Shown: positions 25,905 to 33,736 of the stretch, in pieces
Layout of the letters: each line of letters starts with the position of its first letter
How positions within the stretch are numbered: the stretch's first letter is position 1
Source of the DNA: CBDDFS01 sp965227255
Lineage (GTDB): Bacteria > Bacteroidota > Bacteroidia > Flavobacteriales_E > Vicingaceae
Assembly (NCBI GenBank): GCA_965227255.1
Contig: CBDDFS010000003.1
Location: forward strand, 228,155 to 292,154
Direction of reading: 5' to 3'
Length of the DNA stretch: 64,000 nt
The notes under the pieces: model-generated
What the model saw: only the letters and a program-made list of their open reading frames with translations
The model's database searches: none
What the model was told of the DNA's origin: nothing
Position numbers and translations under genes: made by a program

Positions 25905-27092
25905 TTATTCAGACTGATTGATCCAAGAATAGTTGCTATCTCCAGTTTGAGTTGTGTAAGCACCATTTGAATCACCTGATTGGTAAACATCGCTACCGTT
26001 AGAGTCTCCTGTTTGAGTTGTCTCAGCAATGTTCATGTCTCCCATTTGGTCAATGTCTGACCAGTTCATGTCACCATCTTGAGTAACATCAGCAGAGTTG
26101 TCATCACCAAAAGTCCAAACATCACTGTCATTGTCATCACCAGTTTGTGAAGTCATAGCAGTATTGTCGTCTCCAGTTTGGATAACATCAGAGTGGTTGT
26201 CATCACCTGTCTGATCAGTCTCAGAAGTGTTTCCATCATATCTCTGACGAGTGTAGCTCCAGTTCTCATCTCCATCCTGAGTTGTAGCAGCAGAGTTTCC
26301 ATCGCCGTACTGGATAGAAATGTTATCGTTGTCAGTTCCGTCCTGATCAACAGTTGAACTGTTCTCGTTACCTCTCTGTTGCATGTTGTTGTAGTTGGAA
26401 GTTCCGTCCTGCAAAACATCAGAATAGTTGTCATCAGCAGCAGCACCATATTGGTATACATTCACCCATGACCAGTTATTACTACCAGTTTGGTCAACAT
26501 AACTTGAGTTATCGCTACCGGCATCAGCAACATTGGTAAATAATCTTTGGCTTGAGAAGTTACCATATCCTGCCTGAGAAGCCGTGAAATAGTTATTAGC
26601 TCCAATTGCTTGAGATGTATAACTAATATATCCCACCATTCTTTGCTGAGCGTTGTTTGATGTACCTACCTGATCAATACTAACTTCGTTGTTAGAACCA
26701 AATACATACTGATACGCATAGTTATCCAATCCATCCTGATCAACACTTGAAGTGTTACCAGTTTTACGCAGGATAGACCAAGCATCATTATCCGTTCCAT
26801 CCTGAACTACTGTAGAAGAGTGCGAACCACTTCCCCATTCGTTCTGTGAAACTCTTGCGAAGTTGTCAGTGCCGGTCTGATCAACATCTGATGTGTTGTC
26901 CGTAGACCCATCACCAGTATTAATTTGATCTACATCACTGTAGTTTGAATAACCTGTCTGATCAACTGTAGAAGAGTTACTAGCAGTTCCGCTACCGTCA
27001 TCATACTGATAGGTATTCGCGTAATTACTTTGGGCGATTGCACTTCCGGCTAAGAATGCAAAAGCAGCCCCCATAATTAATTGCTTTTTCAT
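25905..27092 (-). CDS. CsgA-type major curlin repeat protein (copy 4)
   Basis: From ATG 27092 the protein is 395 residues with a signal peptide ending near SAIAQ. A TTG start at 27122 would add ten residues ahead of MKKQLIMG and is rejected. About 30 curlin units follow, with a more divergent middle (SQRLFTNVADAGS, QQRMVGYISYTSQ) and a very regular C-terminal third (HSDVIQTGDDN, SDVWTFGDDN). The conserved cap AYTTQTGDSNYSWINQS closes the protein. It is the most upstream csgA-type gene and is divergent from the methyltransferase-like gene at 27495. Confidence 0.9.
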   Translation of the reverse strand: MKKQLIMGAAFAFLAGSAIAQSNYANTYQYDDGSGTASNSSTVDQTGYSNYSDVDQINTGDGSTDNTSDVDQTGTDNFARVSQNEWGSGSHSSTVVQDGTDNDAWSILRKTGNTSSVDQDGLDNYAYQYVFGSNNEVSIDQVGTSNNAQQRMVGYISYTSQAIGANNYFTASQAGYGNFSSQRLFTNVADAGSDNSSYVDQTGSNNWSWVNVYQYGAAADDNYSDVLQDGTSNYNNMQQRGNENSSTVDQDGTDNDNISIQYGDGNSAATTQDGDENWSYTRQRYDGNTSETDQTGDDNHSDVIQTGDDNTAMTSQTGDDNDSDVWTFGDDNSADVTQDGDMNWSDIDQMGDMNIAETTQTGDSNGSDVYQSGDSNGAYTTQTGDSNYSWINQSE

Positions 27093-27215
27093 TTGTTTAA
27101 AGTTTAAGTTTAGTTTGTTCAATTATTCTCCTGATTAAACTAATTTCTAACCTGGTTTTGTTTTTCGTCGAAGGGAAAATCACTTTCGCAGTGCATATTT
27201 GTCCGCTCAACGATT

Positions 27216-27285
27216 CAAAGTTAACGGAGAAAGCGTTTTATATCCGATGATATAAGATGCGATTAGCAATGATATTTATCACCGA
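27216..27285 (-). promoter_or_regulatory. csgA-type promoter module, copy 4
   Basis: The -7 TAACTTTG (forward 27216-27223) lies 124 nt before the ATG, giving a longer leader than the other copies. CGATGA (27245-27250) and TCACCG (27279-27284) keep the 34-bp spacing. The box TGATATTTATCA (27270-27281, TGA-N6-TCA) is 47 bp above the -7. No -33 TTG. Confidence 0.7.
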
Positions 27286-27494
27286 CGCTTAATTTCACAG
27301 TCCAATGAAGCAAATGACTAATTATTAATTGGTTAGGCAACGTATTTGACGAGGAATCAATTCCAAGAATAGTCAAATGTTAATAACTAACGTACAATGT
27401 TAATATCCTTAAAGCTCGGGAGGATGTCAAAAATCAATTTCTATTTCTATTTCATTTCAAAAGAAGCTGCGTATTTTGCAGCACTTTTTCGATC
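27286..27494. other. Remainder of the 402-bp divergent intergenic region
   Basis: Together with the leader and promoter module at 27093-27285 this makes up the gap between csgA-type copy 4 and the + strand gene at 27495. The segment is AT-rich, with a short dyad GCTGC-N7-GCAGC at about 27466-27482 just before the ATG at 27495. No further gene is seen. Confidence 0.5.
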
Positions 27495-28544
27495 ATGAAG
27501 CTGAATATTAAATACATCCTGCTCTTAGAAAAAATAGGTGCAATAATCTATTTGTTCTTGCCTGAAGCTCTTTTACGTGGACTAAAGAAACTTATTCGAA
27601 ATGATGAAAAACGTTCTCAGGTATTAAGTAATACCAAAGGCTACTTCGATATGCGTATTAAAAAGGCCATGAACAATTTCGATATGTGTCAAAAGACTGC
27701 GGAATTCAGACCTCAAGGCAAAACTGCTCTTGAATTTGGAACCGGAGGTCATGGTATTGACTTGGTCATGTTATATCTGCTCGGAGTGAAGAAAATTTAT
27801 ACTGTAGACATAGCATTCTTTGGACTATTCAATATGCCCCAGGCCATCGAGGACTTTGAACCATTCCTGGGTCTAATTGCAAAACAATTTGATCTGGAAG
27901 AAAACACATTGAAAGAAAAACATAACATTATAAAAGGAGAAACTGATACAAGGATTATCCTGGATAAAATGAATGTTCAATTCATAACATTTAAACAACT
28001 GCTAAAAAGAAGAGGAATAATCTCAGATAAAGTTGATTTCTTCTTCTCTGAATCGGCCTTGCAAAGAGTCCCACTGAAACAACTCACTCCTTTGCTCGAC
28101 AATATTCATTTTTCTTCTGATGCCATAATGTTCCATAAAATCAATTGTAGTGATATCAATATTCTGAAAAGTCGTGTTTTCCGCGACCCAAAACTATGGA
28201 GATTCGATTATTTGAAATACAGTGATGCCCGATGGAACTTAATCACTACTAAGAGATTCGGTAGTCAGAACAGACTTAGACAAGCACATTACATTGAGTT
28301 TTTCAAGCGTTATGGATTTACGACTTGTTACGTTGAGAATTATTACGCTGAGGAAGAAGATATTGACAAATGCAGAAGTGCTGATTTCAACTACAGATTT
28401 AGCATGATGGATCCGGAAAATGTTGCCATTGCCAATTTCAGGATTGTTTCAAAAGTTGGTTTCGACACAAATAAAAGTGTTGAAGAAAAGATTATGCTTG
28501 AATCAGGATCATCCAAGGAAATTGAAATGACCTGGCAAGCCTAA
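27495..28544 (+). CDS. SAM-dependent methyltransferase-like protein
   Basis: The 349-residue protein contains a Rossmann glycine motif at about residues 89-100 (LEFGTGGHGIDLVML) followed by an acidic strand end (IYTVDI), which fits class I SAM-dependent methyltransferases. The N-terminal 30 residues are hydrophobic and may associate with the membrane. The C-terminal part (FFKRYGFTTCYVENYYA) is typical of small-molecule or sugar methyltransferases. No operon partner; the substrate is unknown. It is divergent from the csg locus, so a shared regulatory region is possible. Confidence 0.6.
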   Translation: MKLNIKYILLLEKIGAIIYLFLPEALLRGLKKLIRNDEKRSQVLSNTKGYFDMRIKKAMNNFDMCQKTAEFRPQGKTALEFGTGGHGIDLVMLYLLGVKKIYTVDIAFFGLFNMPQAIEDFEPFLGLIAKQFDLEENTLKEKHNIIKGETDTRIILDKMNVQFITFKQLLKRRGIISDKVDFFFSESALQRVPLKQLTPLLDNIHFSSDAIMFHKINCSDINILKSRVFRDPKLWRFDYLKYSDARWNLITTKRFGSQNRLRQAHYIEFFKRYGFTTCYVENYYAEEEDIDKCRSADFNYRFSMMDPENVAIANFRIVSKVGFDTNKSVEEKIMLESGSSKEIEMTWQA

Positions 28545-28550
28545 ACAAGG

Positions 28551-29660
28551 CTACTTCTCAAATTGAATTTCCAATTCCACCTTGTCGTCAATTTCTAAAC
28601 CATCTTCCGTAGCGGGTTCCCACTTTGGACCTTCTTTTATCAATCTTATGGCCTCTTCGTCGCAACCAAAGCCAATTCCGTCAATAATTCTGAATTGACT
28701 TAGTTTGCCATCAGCTCCCACACTGAAAGACACTCTCACAGAACCTTCTACTCCATTTTCTGAGGCTTCAGATGGGTACCGGATATTCTTCCTGACATAT
28801 CGATCAAACTTGTTTTGACCGCCTTCAGGTCTAGCTGGAATAACCCGCGGAAGCGCCGGCTCTGCTTCTATATATCGCGCTTCAGACGCAGATCTACTTC
28901 CTCTTATTTCGGTTCTTTTGTTATCTGCTTTGCCAGATTCTACAAAGATCTCGTCGGCAGATGAATCTTCCATAAAATTCTCCGAATCCTCGCTTTTAGC
29001 TAATTGAGTGGTAGTATCGGGTGCTACTGTTCCTGGCACTATCATTGTAGCAGCAGCATCCTTTTCTAAGAGCTCTTTCTTGTATTCTACCACATTCACT
29101 TCCTCGAGTTGTTGCTCTTCTCGAATTTCCTCTTGGAAATCTGCTTCTGCCTCGTATCTATTCTCTTTTATCGCATTCTCTTTAAACGATTCGATTGATT
29201 CTATCGCGGAAGAATCAGATATCCCGATCTGAGATTGGATTGAAGGAGTAACCTCGATCTGATTTGGGTTGCTGTTGACTTTTTCTGTTGGTTCTTCATC
29301 TAATTCAACCTCTGCAATATTTTCATTTTGAATTGAAGACTTATCCCAGATCATGAAAATAGATGCAACACCCAGAATCGCTATAATAGAAGCGGCTATC
29401 CCGACATAACGATACGAAATTGCAAAGGACTTTGAATTCGACTTTTCTTGTGAGATTCTATGTTTCAAAAGATCTACATCTGTCACGAATCCGCCCTTGC
29501 CCGTAAAATTCTCCAAACCTTCCATTGCTTCCCTGCATAGATCACATTCAAGAAGATGTCTTTCAATCTTATTGGCATCTTTAGGAAGCAATAATCCCTG
29601 AGCATAATTCTGCATCTGTTCAGGTGATAAATGATTCGATATGTCCTTTAATTCACTCAA
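28551..29660 (-). CDS. Anti-sigma factor (zinc-finger) fused to a TonB C-terminal domain
   Basis: Residues 1-50 hold an anti-sigma zinc-finger motif (H35, C39, C42 in HLLECDLC). A single membrane helix follows at about 84-106 (YVGIAASIIAILGVASIFMI), then a long acidic periplasmic linker and a C-terminal TonB-type domain (KFDRYVRKNIRYPSEASEN ... GPKWEPATEDG). The start overlaps the 3' end of the sigma-factor gene by 8 bp, so the pair is co-transcribed. The fusion suggests that the periplasmic TonB-like domain senses or contacts an outer-membrane partner and relays this to the sigma factor. The linker contains PGTVAP and IRGSRS, also present in the divergent vWA protein. Confidence 0.85.
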   Translation of the reverse strand: MSELKDISNHLSPEQMQNYAQGLLLPKDANKIERHLLECDLCREAMEGLENFTGKGGFVTDVDLLKHRISQEKSNSKSFAISYRYVGIAASIIAILGVASIFMIWDKSSIQNENIAEVELDEEPTEKVNSNPNQIEVTPSIQSQIGISDSSAIESIESFKENAIKENRYEAEADFQEEIREEQQLEEVNVVEYKKELLEKDAAATMIVPGTVAPDTTTQLAKSEDSENFMEDSSADEIFVESGKADNKRTEIRGSRSASEARYIEAEPALPRVIPARPEGGQNKFDRYVRKNIRYPSEASENGVEGSVRVSFSVGADGKLSQFRIIDGIGFGCDEEAIRLIKEGPKWEPATEDGLEIDDKVELEIQFEK

Positions 29661-30246
29661 TTTTATTCTCCATACAGTTTTTCAAATTCCTTTTACCATT
29701 TTGAATATGACTTTTTACTTTTTTCAATTCAAGGTCTTCAATCCTTACAATTTCTTTATAAGATTTCTCTTGAAGGTAAAACAATTGAACACATTTCTTT
29801 TGCTCTTCTGATAAGCGCTCAATACATTTTTCCAGCTTTTGAAGATCGTCTTCTACCGACCATTCATCAATATGATGCGGGATCACTTGAATTTCCATAT
29901 CATTTGCTGATGAAAATTCCTCTTGAAATTCAGTCTTCGACTTAAAGCGTCTGAGACTCATCAGACAATAGTTTCTGGATATGACGTTCAACCAGCTTCC
30001 AAAGTTTCTTACTTCAAATCGAGGCAACTCTTTGTTCAACAATTCATATATCTGCATGACTGCATCTTGCGAATCATCTTTGTTGCGCAAATATTTCAGG
30101 CAAATTCCATAAACCAGATGCACGTATCTCTGGTAAAGCACAGCCAGTGCATCATTGTCATTTTTTTCAACAAACAGATGGATAAGATCCTGATCGGACT
30201 TATCCTCTAATACCTCCTGAGGCTTGAAAAAGTTGAAGTAACTCAC
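29653..30246 (-). CDS. ECF-type RNA polymerase sigma factor
   Basis: The 197-residue protein has a sigma region 2 (LYQRYVHLVYGICLKYL, then DDSQDAVMQIYELL) and a region 4 (LSEEQKKCVQLFYLQEKSY and KVKSHIQNGKRNLKN). Size and domain order match ECF sigma factors. It overlaps the downstream anti-sigma-TonB gene by 8 bp. The divergent vWA-protein gene starts 77 bp away and is a likely target or partner. Confidence 0.9.
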   Translation of the reverse strand: MSYFNFFKPQEVLEDKSDQDLIHLFVEKNDNDALAVLYQRYVHLVYGICLKYLRNKDDSQDAVMQIYELLNKELPRFEVRNFGSWLNVISRNYCLMSLRRFKSKTEFQEEFSSANDMEIQVIPHHIDEWSVEDDLQKLEKCIERLSEEQKKCVQLFYLQEKSYKEIVRIEDLELKKVKSHIQNGKRNLKNCMENKIE

Positions 30247-30323
30247 CCAGCCTAAATTAAATATTTAGAAATGATTTATGGAATTAAGAATATGAATGCA
30301 TCATATAAGTAAAAACCAAAATC

Positions 30324-32201
30324 ATGAAAAATTTAAAATTCATATTAATATCAATAATTAGCCTCGCCTTTTTTACACAGATATCTAATGCAAAAAAAGT
30401 TACAGGCACAATCACCGATGTTACTAGTGGTAAACCAATACCAAATGTTCTTATTGAATTGAAGAACTCGAGTTCAAAAACCTATTCGGATGCTGATGGC
30501 AACTATGTTATTCAAGTGACGAGCGAAAGCAGCATTCTCGTCTTTTCACACCCTACTTATGAAAAAGTAGAAAAAAAAGTAGGGTCCAAAAGTCAGATCA
30601 ACATACAAATGATTCTCATAACTCCTGAGGTAGAATACGATGCTGTTGAAGTTATTGAATACAAAAAAGAAGCCGTATCAGAAGATATGGCTGTCATTCC
30701 TGGAACTGTAACAAATATCAGAGGGTCACGATCTATGGCCACGGGATTCTATGATGCAGATGCTTATGAACCTAATTATCACAACACAGAAGAATATGAT
30801 GTAATCATTGAAAATGGATTCAGAAATCCAGTTAATGAACCTCTCAGCACATTCTCAATTGACGTAGATGCAGCTTCATATAGCAATCTTCGAAGAATGA
30901 TCAACAACGGAACAAAACCTCATAAAGATGTTGTCAGAATTGAAGAAATGATCAATTATTTCAATTATGATTATGATAATCCAAATGGACAAGATCCTTT
31001 TTCAATAAACACTGAGGTTTCTACTGCTCCATGGAATAATGATCATTATCTGGTTCACATCGGACTTCAGGGAAAAATGATCGATTACGAAGATTTGAAC
31101 CCGTCCAACTTAGTCTTCTTAATCGATGTCTCAGGTTCAATGAATTCTCCAAATAAATTGTCATTGTTGCGTTCCTCAATGAAATTGTTGGTGAATTCTT
31201 TACAACCAAATGACAGAGTAGCAATTGTGGTTTATGCAGGAGCTGCGGGACTCGTTCTGCCTTCAACCCCAGTATCAGAAAAAGAGAAAATAATATCTTC
31301 TCTCGATCAGCTTCAGGCCGGAGGATCAACTGCAGGTGGTGCGGGAATAAAACTGGCCTATAAGGTAGCCCAGGAAAATTTGATTGAAGGAGGAAATAAC
31401 AGAGTGATTCTCGCTACAGATGGTGACTTCAATGTTGGCCCCTCCTCTACTGCAGAAATGGTCAGATTGATACAAGAGAAAAGAGATCTGGGAATTTTCT
31501 TGACTATTACTGGTTTTGGAATGGGCAATTACAAAGATGGAAGAATGGAACAAATTTCGAACGCAGGAAATGGAAATTACTTCTATATCGACAATATAGG
31601 TGAGGCCCGGAAAGTCTTCGTTCGAGAAATGAGAGCTACCCTTTTCACAATCGCAAAAGATGTCAAAATTCAAGTTGAGTTTAATCCAAATATTGTTCAG
31701 TCATACAGACTTATAGGTTATGAAAATAGAAAACTCAATAATGAAGACTTCAACAACGACAAAATAGATGCCGGTGAATTAGGAGCCGGGCATACAGTTA
31801 CAGCTTTGTATGAAATTATTCCAGTTGGAATTAAATCTGATTTTCTACCGGATGTAGACCCTTTAAAATATCAGGTCGAAAAACCTGTTACAAAAGATTT
31901 AGATGATGAAATCTTGACGGTTAAATTCAGATATAAGGAGCCTAACGGAACTAAAAGTAAATTGATTGTTCATAATCTTAATAATGAGCTTATTGACCTG
32001 GAAAAAACTTCGGACAATTTCAGATTCAGTGCAGCAGTGGCAGAATTTGGTATGCTGCTAAGAGACTCAGATTATAAATCATCTTCTTCTTATCATGGTG
32101 TTATAGAATTGGCAAAATCTGCTCAGGGAAAAGATGAAAATGGCTATCGATTTGAATTCATAAAACTTGTTGATTCCTGCCAAATGATGGCTGTTAAATA
32201 A
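30324..32201 (+). CDS. Secreted von Willebrand factor A protein (YfbK-like) with carboxypeptidase-like N-domain
   Basis: The 625-residue protein has a signal peptide (to about 23). A carboxypeptidase-regulatory-like domain (about 24-100), a linker with VIPGTVTNIRGSRS, a conserved N-terminal region (NEPLSTFSIDVDAASYSN), a vWA domain with MIDAS motif DVSGSMN (about 268-274) and ATDGDFNVGPSS, and a C-terminal DUF3520-type region follow. This architecture is standard for the Bacteroidota vWA family beside sigma/anti-sigma pairs. It probably acts in the periplasm or at the cell surface. A stem-loop terminator follows. Confidence 0.87.
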   Translation: MKNLKFILISIISLAFFTQISNAKKVTGTITDVTSGKPIPNVLIELKNSSSKTYSDADGNYVIQVTSESSILVFSHPTYEKVEKKVGSKSQINIQMILITPEVEYDAVEVIEYKKEAVSEDMAVIPGTVTNIRGSRSMATGFYDADAYEPNYHNTEEYDVIIENGFRNPVNEPLSTFSIDVDAASYSNLRRMINNGTKPHKDVVRIEEMINYFNYDYDNPNGQDPFSINTEVSTAPWNNDHYLVHIGLQGKMIDYEDLNPSNLVFLIDVSGSMNSPNKLSLLRSSMKLLVNSLQPNDRVAIVVYAGAAGLVLPSTPVSEKEKIISSLDQLQAGGSTAGGAGIKLAYKVAQENLIEGGNNRVILATDGDFNVGPSSTAEMVRLIQEKRDLGIFLTITGFGMGNYKDGRMEQISNAGNGNYFYIDNIGEARKVFVREMRATLFTIAKDVKIQVEFNPNIVQSYRLIGYENRKLNNEDFNNDKIDAGELGAGHTVTALYEIIPVGIKSDFLPDVDPLKYQVEKPVTKDLDDEILTVKFRYKEPNGTKSKLIVHNLNNELIDLEKTSDNFRFSAAVAEFGMLLRDSDYKSSSSYHGVIELAKSAQGKDENGYRFEFIKLVDSCQMMAVK

Positions 32202-32218
32202 GAGTCATCAATTCATGG

Positions 32219-32251
32219 AAAGTCCGTCCTATTTTGAGGCGGACTTTTTTT
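32219..32251 (+). terminator. Terminator of the vWA gene
   Basis: The stem AAAGTCCG / CGGACTTT with an inner CC/GG pairing and a T-run, 18 bp past the stop at 32201. Confidence 0.85.
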
Positions 32252-32297
32252 ATTTCTAATGTGTACGAATTGAAACTAATTGTATTTTTCCTTTTAT

Positions 32298-33095
32298 ATG
32301 GAAGAATCTAAAACTATTCTGATTACAGGTGCTGGCTCCGGCATAGGCAAAGATGCATCAATTGCTTTATCAAAAAGAGGTCACAAGGTAATTGCCACAA
32401 CAGAGACCAAAGATCAGGCCGACAAACTTCTTGAAGAATTCAGTTCATTGGGATTAATTATGGAAGTTGAGAAGTTAGATGTTACTTATACTGAGGATCG
32501 TCAGTTCATTCGACATCGAGAATTGGATGTCTTGATTAATAATGCTGGAATTGGAGAAAGTGGTCCCCTTTCTGAAATAGATTTTGATCGTGTTCGAAAT
32601 AACTTTGAAATAAATGTTTTTGGAGCATTTGAGTTAAGCCAATTAGCATTAAAAAACATGATGAAAAATAATCGAGGAATTGTCCTATTCATCAGCTCAC
32701 TTTTTGGCCGTGTTACATCTCCTTTTCTTGGTCCATACTGTATGACAAAATTCGCTCTTGCAGGGGGTGTAGAAGCAATGAGGGCAGAAATTCATCGGGT
32801 AAGAAAAAATGTACATGTTAGCTTAATTGAACCGGGAGGATACCATACAGGATTCAATCAAAAAAATGTGGCAAGAAAATATGAATGGCTTAATGAAGAT
32901 TCCGAATATTTTAACATCATACAAAATCTTAAAAAAGAAGAAGAGCGACAATTCAATTTCGTAGAATTGAAATCAACAAAGAGTATCGTGAATCAAATTG
33001 TGAAAGCAGCTGAAGCCAAAAAACCAAGATTGCGATATACCTCACCAAAATGGCAGAGTATTGGAATACAGTTTATGAGGGCCTTTGGGAAATAA
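32298..33095 (+). CDS. Short-chain dehydrogenase/reductase (SDR)
   Basis: The protein is 265 residues from ATG 32298; a TTG at 32280 in the same frame is less likely. It has the cofactor loop TGAGSGIGKDA, the NNAGIGE motif, the catalytic Ser in FISSLFGR and the YCMTK (Tyr-x3-Lys) active site. The first strand lacks a basic residue typical of NADP-preferring enzymes, so cofactor preference is unclear. It is a classical SDR; the substrate is unknown. It is convergent with the carotenoid gene at 33107 (12-bp spacer). Confidence 0.88.
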   Translation: MEESKTILITGAGSGIGKDASIALSKRGHKVIATTETKDQADKLLEEFSSLGLIMEVEKLDVTYTEDRQFIRHRELDVLINNAGIGESGPLSEIDFDRVRNNFEINVFGAFELSQLALKNMMKNNRGIVLFISSLFGRVTSPFLGPYCMTKFALAGGVEAMRAEIHRVRKNVHVSLIEPGGYHTGFNQKNVARKYEWLNEDSEYFNIIQNLKKEEERQFNFVELKSTKSIVNQIVKAAEAKKPRLRYTSPKWQSIGIQFMRAFGK

Positions 33096-33106
33096 CTTGC
33101 CTTTTC

Positions 33107-33736
33107 TCAGAACTGTCCGTAAAAGGCGAAGAAGGAAAAGAAAATAATGAGGCAAGCATACAAGTGCATGGAAAACCTGAAACTTCCCCTGACTTCAATT
33201 CTCTGCCAAATCATGTGCATAAAGAAGGCAATAATGAACCACGCAACATAATTTTGAAGAGGTGCGACACCTCCGTTAAATTCCCAATAATCGACCAGAG
33301 GGGCGACAACTTCTATGATAAAATCGAGCCCTAACATCAATCCTGCTCCGATCAATGCCTTGTAAATTCTCGGTAGTTTGAAGTAATTGCTCATGGTACC
33401 TGTGATAAGAACCAGAACGACCCAATTCAAACCAATAGTTAATGGCACACCTAGCAATTTCAAACCAAGATTTTCACCGTACTCATATTCACCGAACAAA
33501 AAGCCGAAGTTGACTCCAAGTATTTCTGAAGTCATTCCCATGGCAAAAATGGCGGCGATGGAATACCATTTCTTCGCTTCGTCAATTTTAAAAACCCAAA
33601 CCAATAAAGAAAAAACTAATACTAGGTTTAGGGCGGTTTTCGTAATAAAGAATTCCTTAAAGCCAATTACAGCTCCTACAATGGCAGTTAGATGAAATAA
33701 CCATATCATTGATACTCCTGCAGCTTCTCTAGGCAT
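33107..33736 (-). CDS. cruF: CruF-like carotenoid hydratase (carotenoid biosynthesis membrane protein)
   Basis: From ATG 33736 the protein is 209 residues with about six membrane helices. Polar motifs ILGVNFGFLFGEYEYGENLG and the GLDFIIEVVAPLVDYW segment are typical of the DUF422/CruF carotenoid family, which adds water at the 1,2 double bond of acyclic carotenoid ends. A longer frame back to 33964 overlaps the upstream gene by 236 bp and lacks family sequence, so it is rejected. Its start overlaps the 3' end of the desaturase gene by 8 bp. Confidence 0.8.
   Translation of the reverse strand: MPREAAGVSMIWLFHLTAIVGAVIGFKEFFITKTALNLVLVFSLLVWVFKIDEAKKWYSIAAIFAMGMTSEILGVNFGFLFGEYEYGENLGLKLLGVPLTIGLNWVVLVLITGTMSNYFKLPRIYKALIGAGLMLGLDFIIEVVAPLVDYWEFNGGVAPLQNYVAWFIIAFFMHMIWQRIEVRGSFRFSMHLYACLIIFFSFFAFYGQF

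Noticed and set aside
21325..27092. Repetitive DNA considered as CRISPR or satellite repeat
   Set aside because: Repeats are in frame, diverged and encode 11-residue curlin units. There are no identical repeats with unique spacers and no cas genes.
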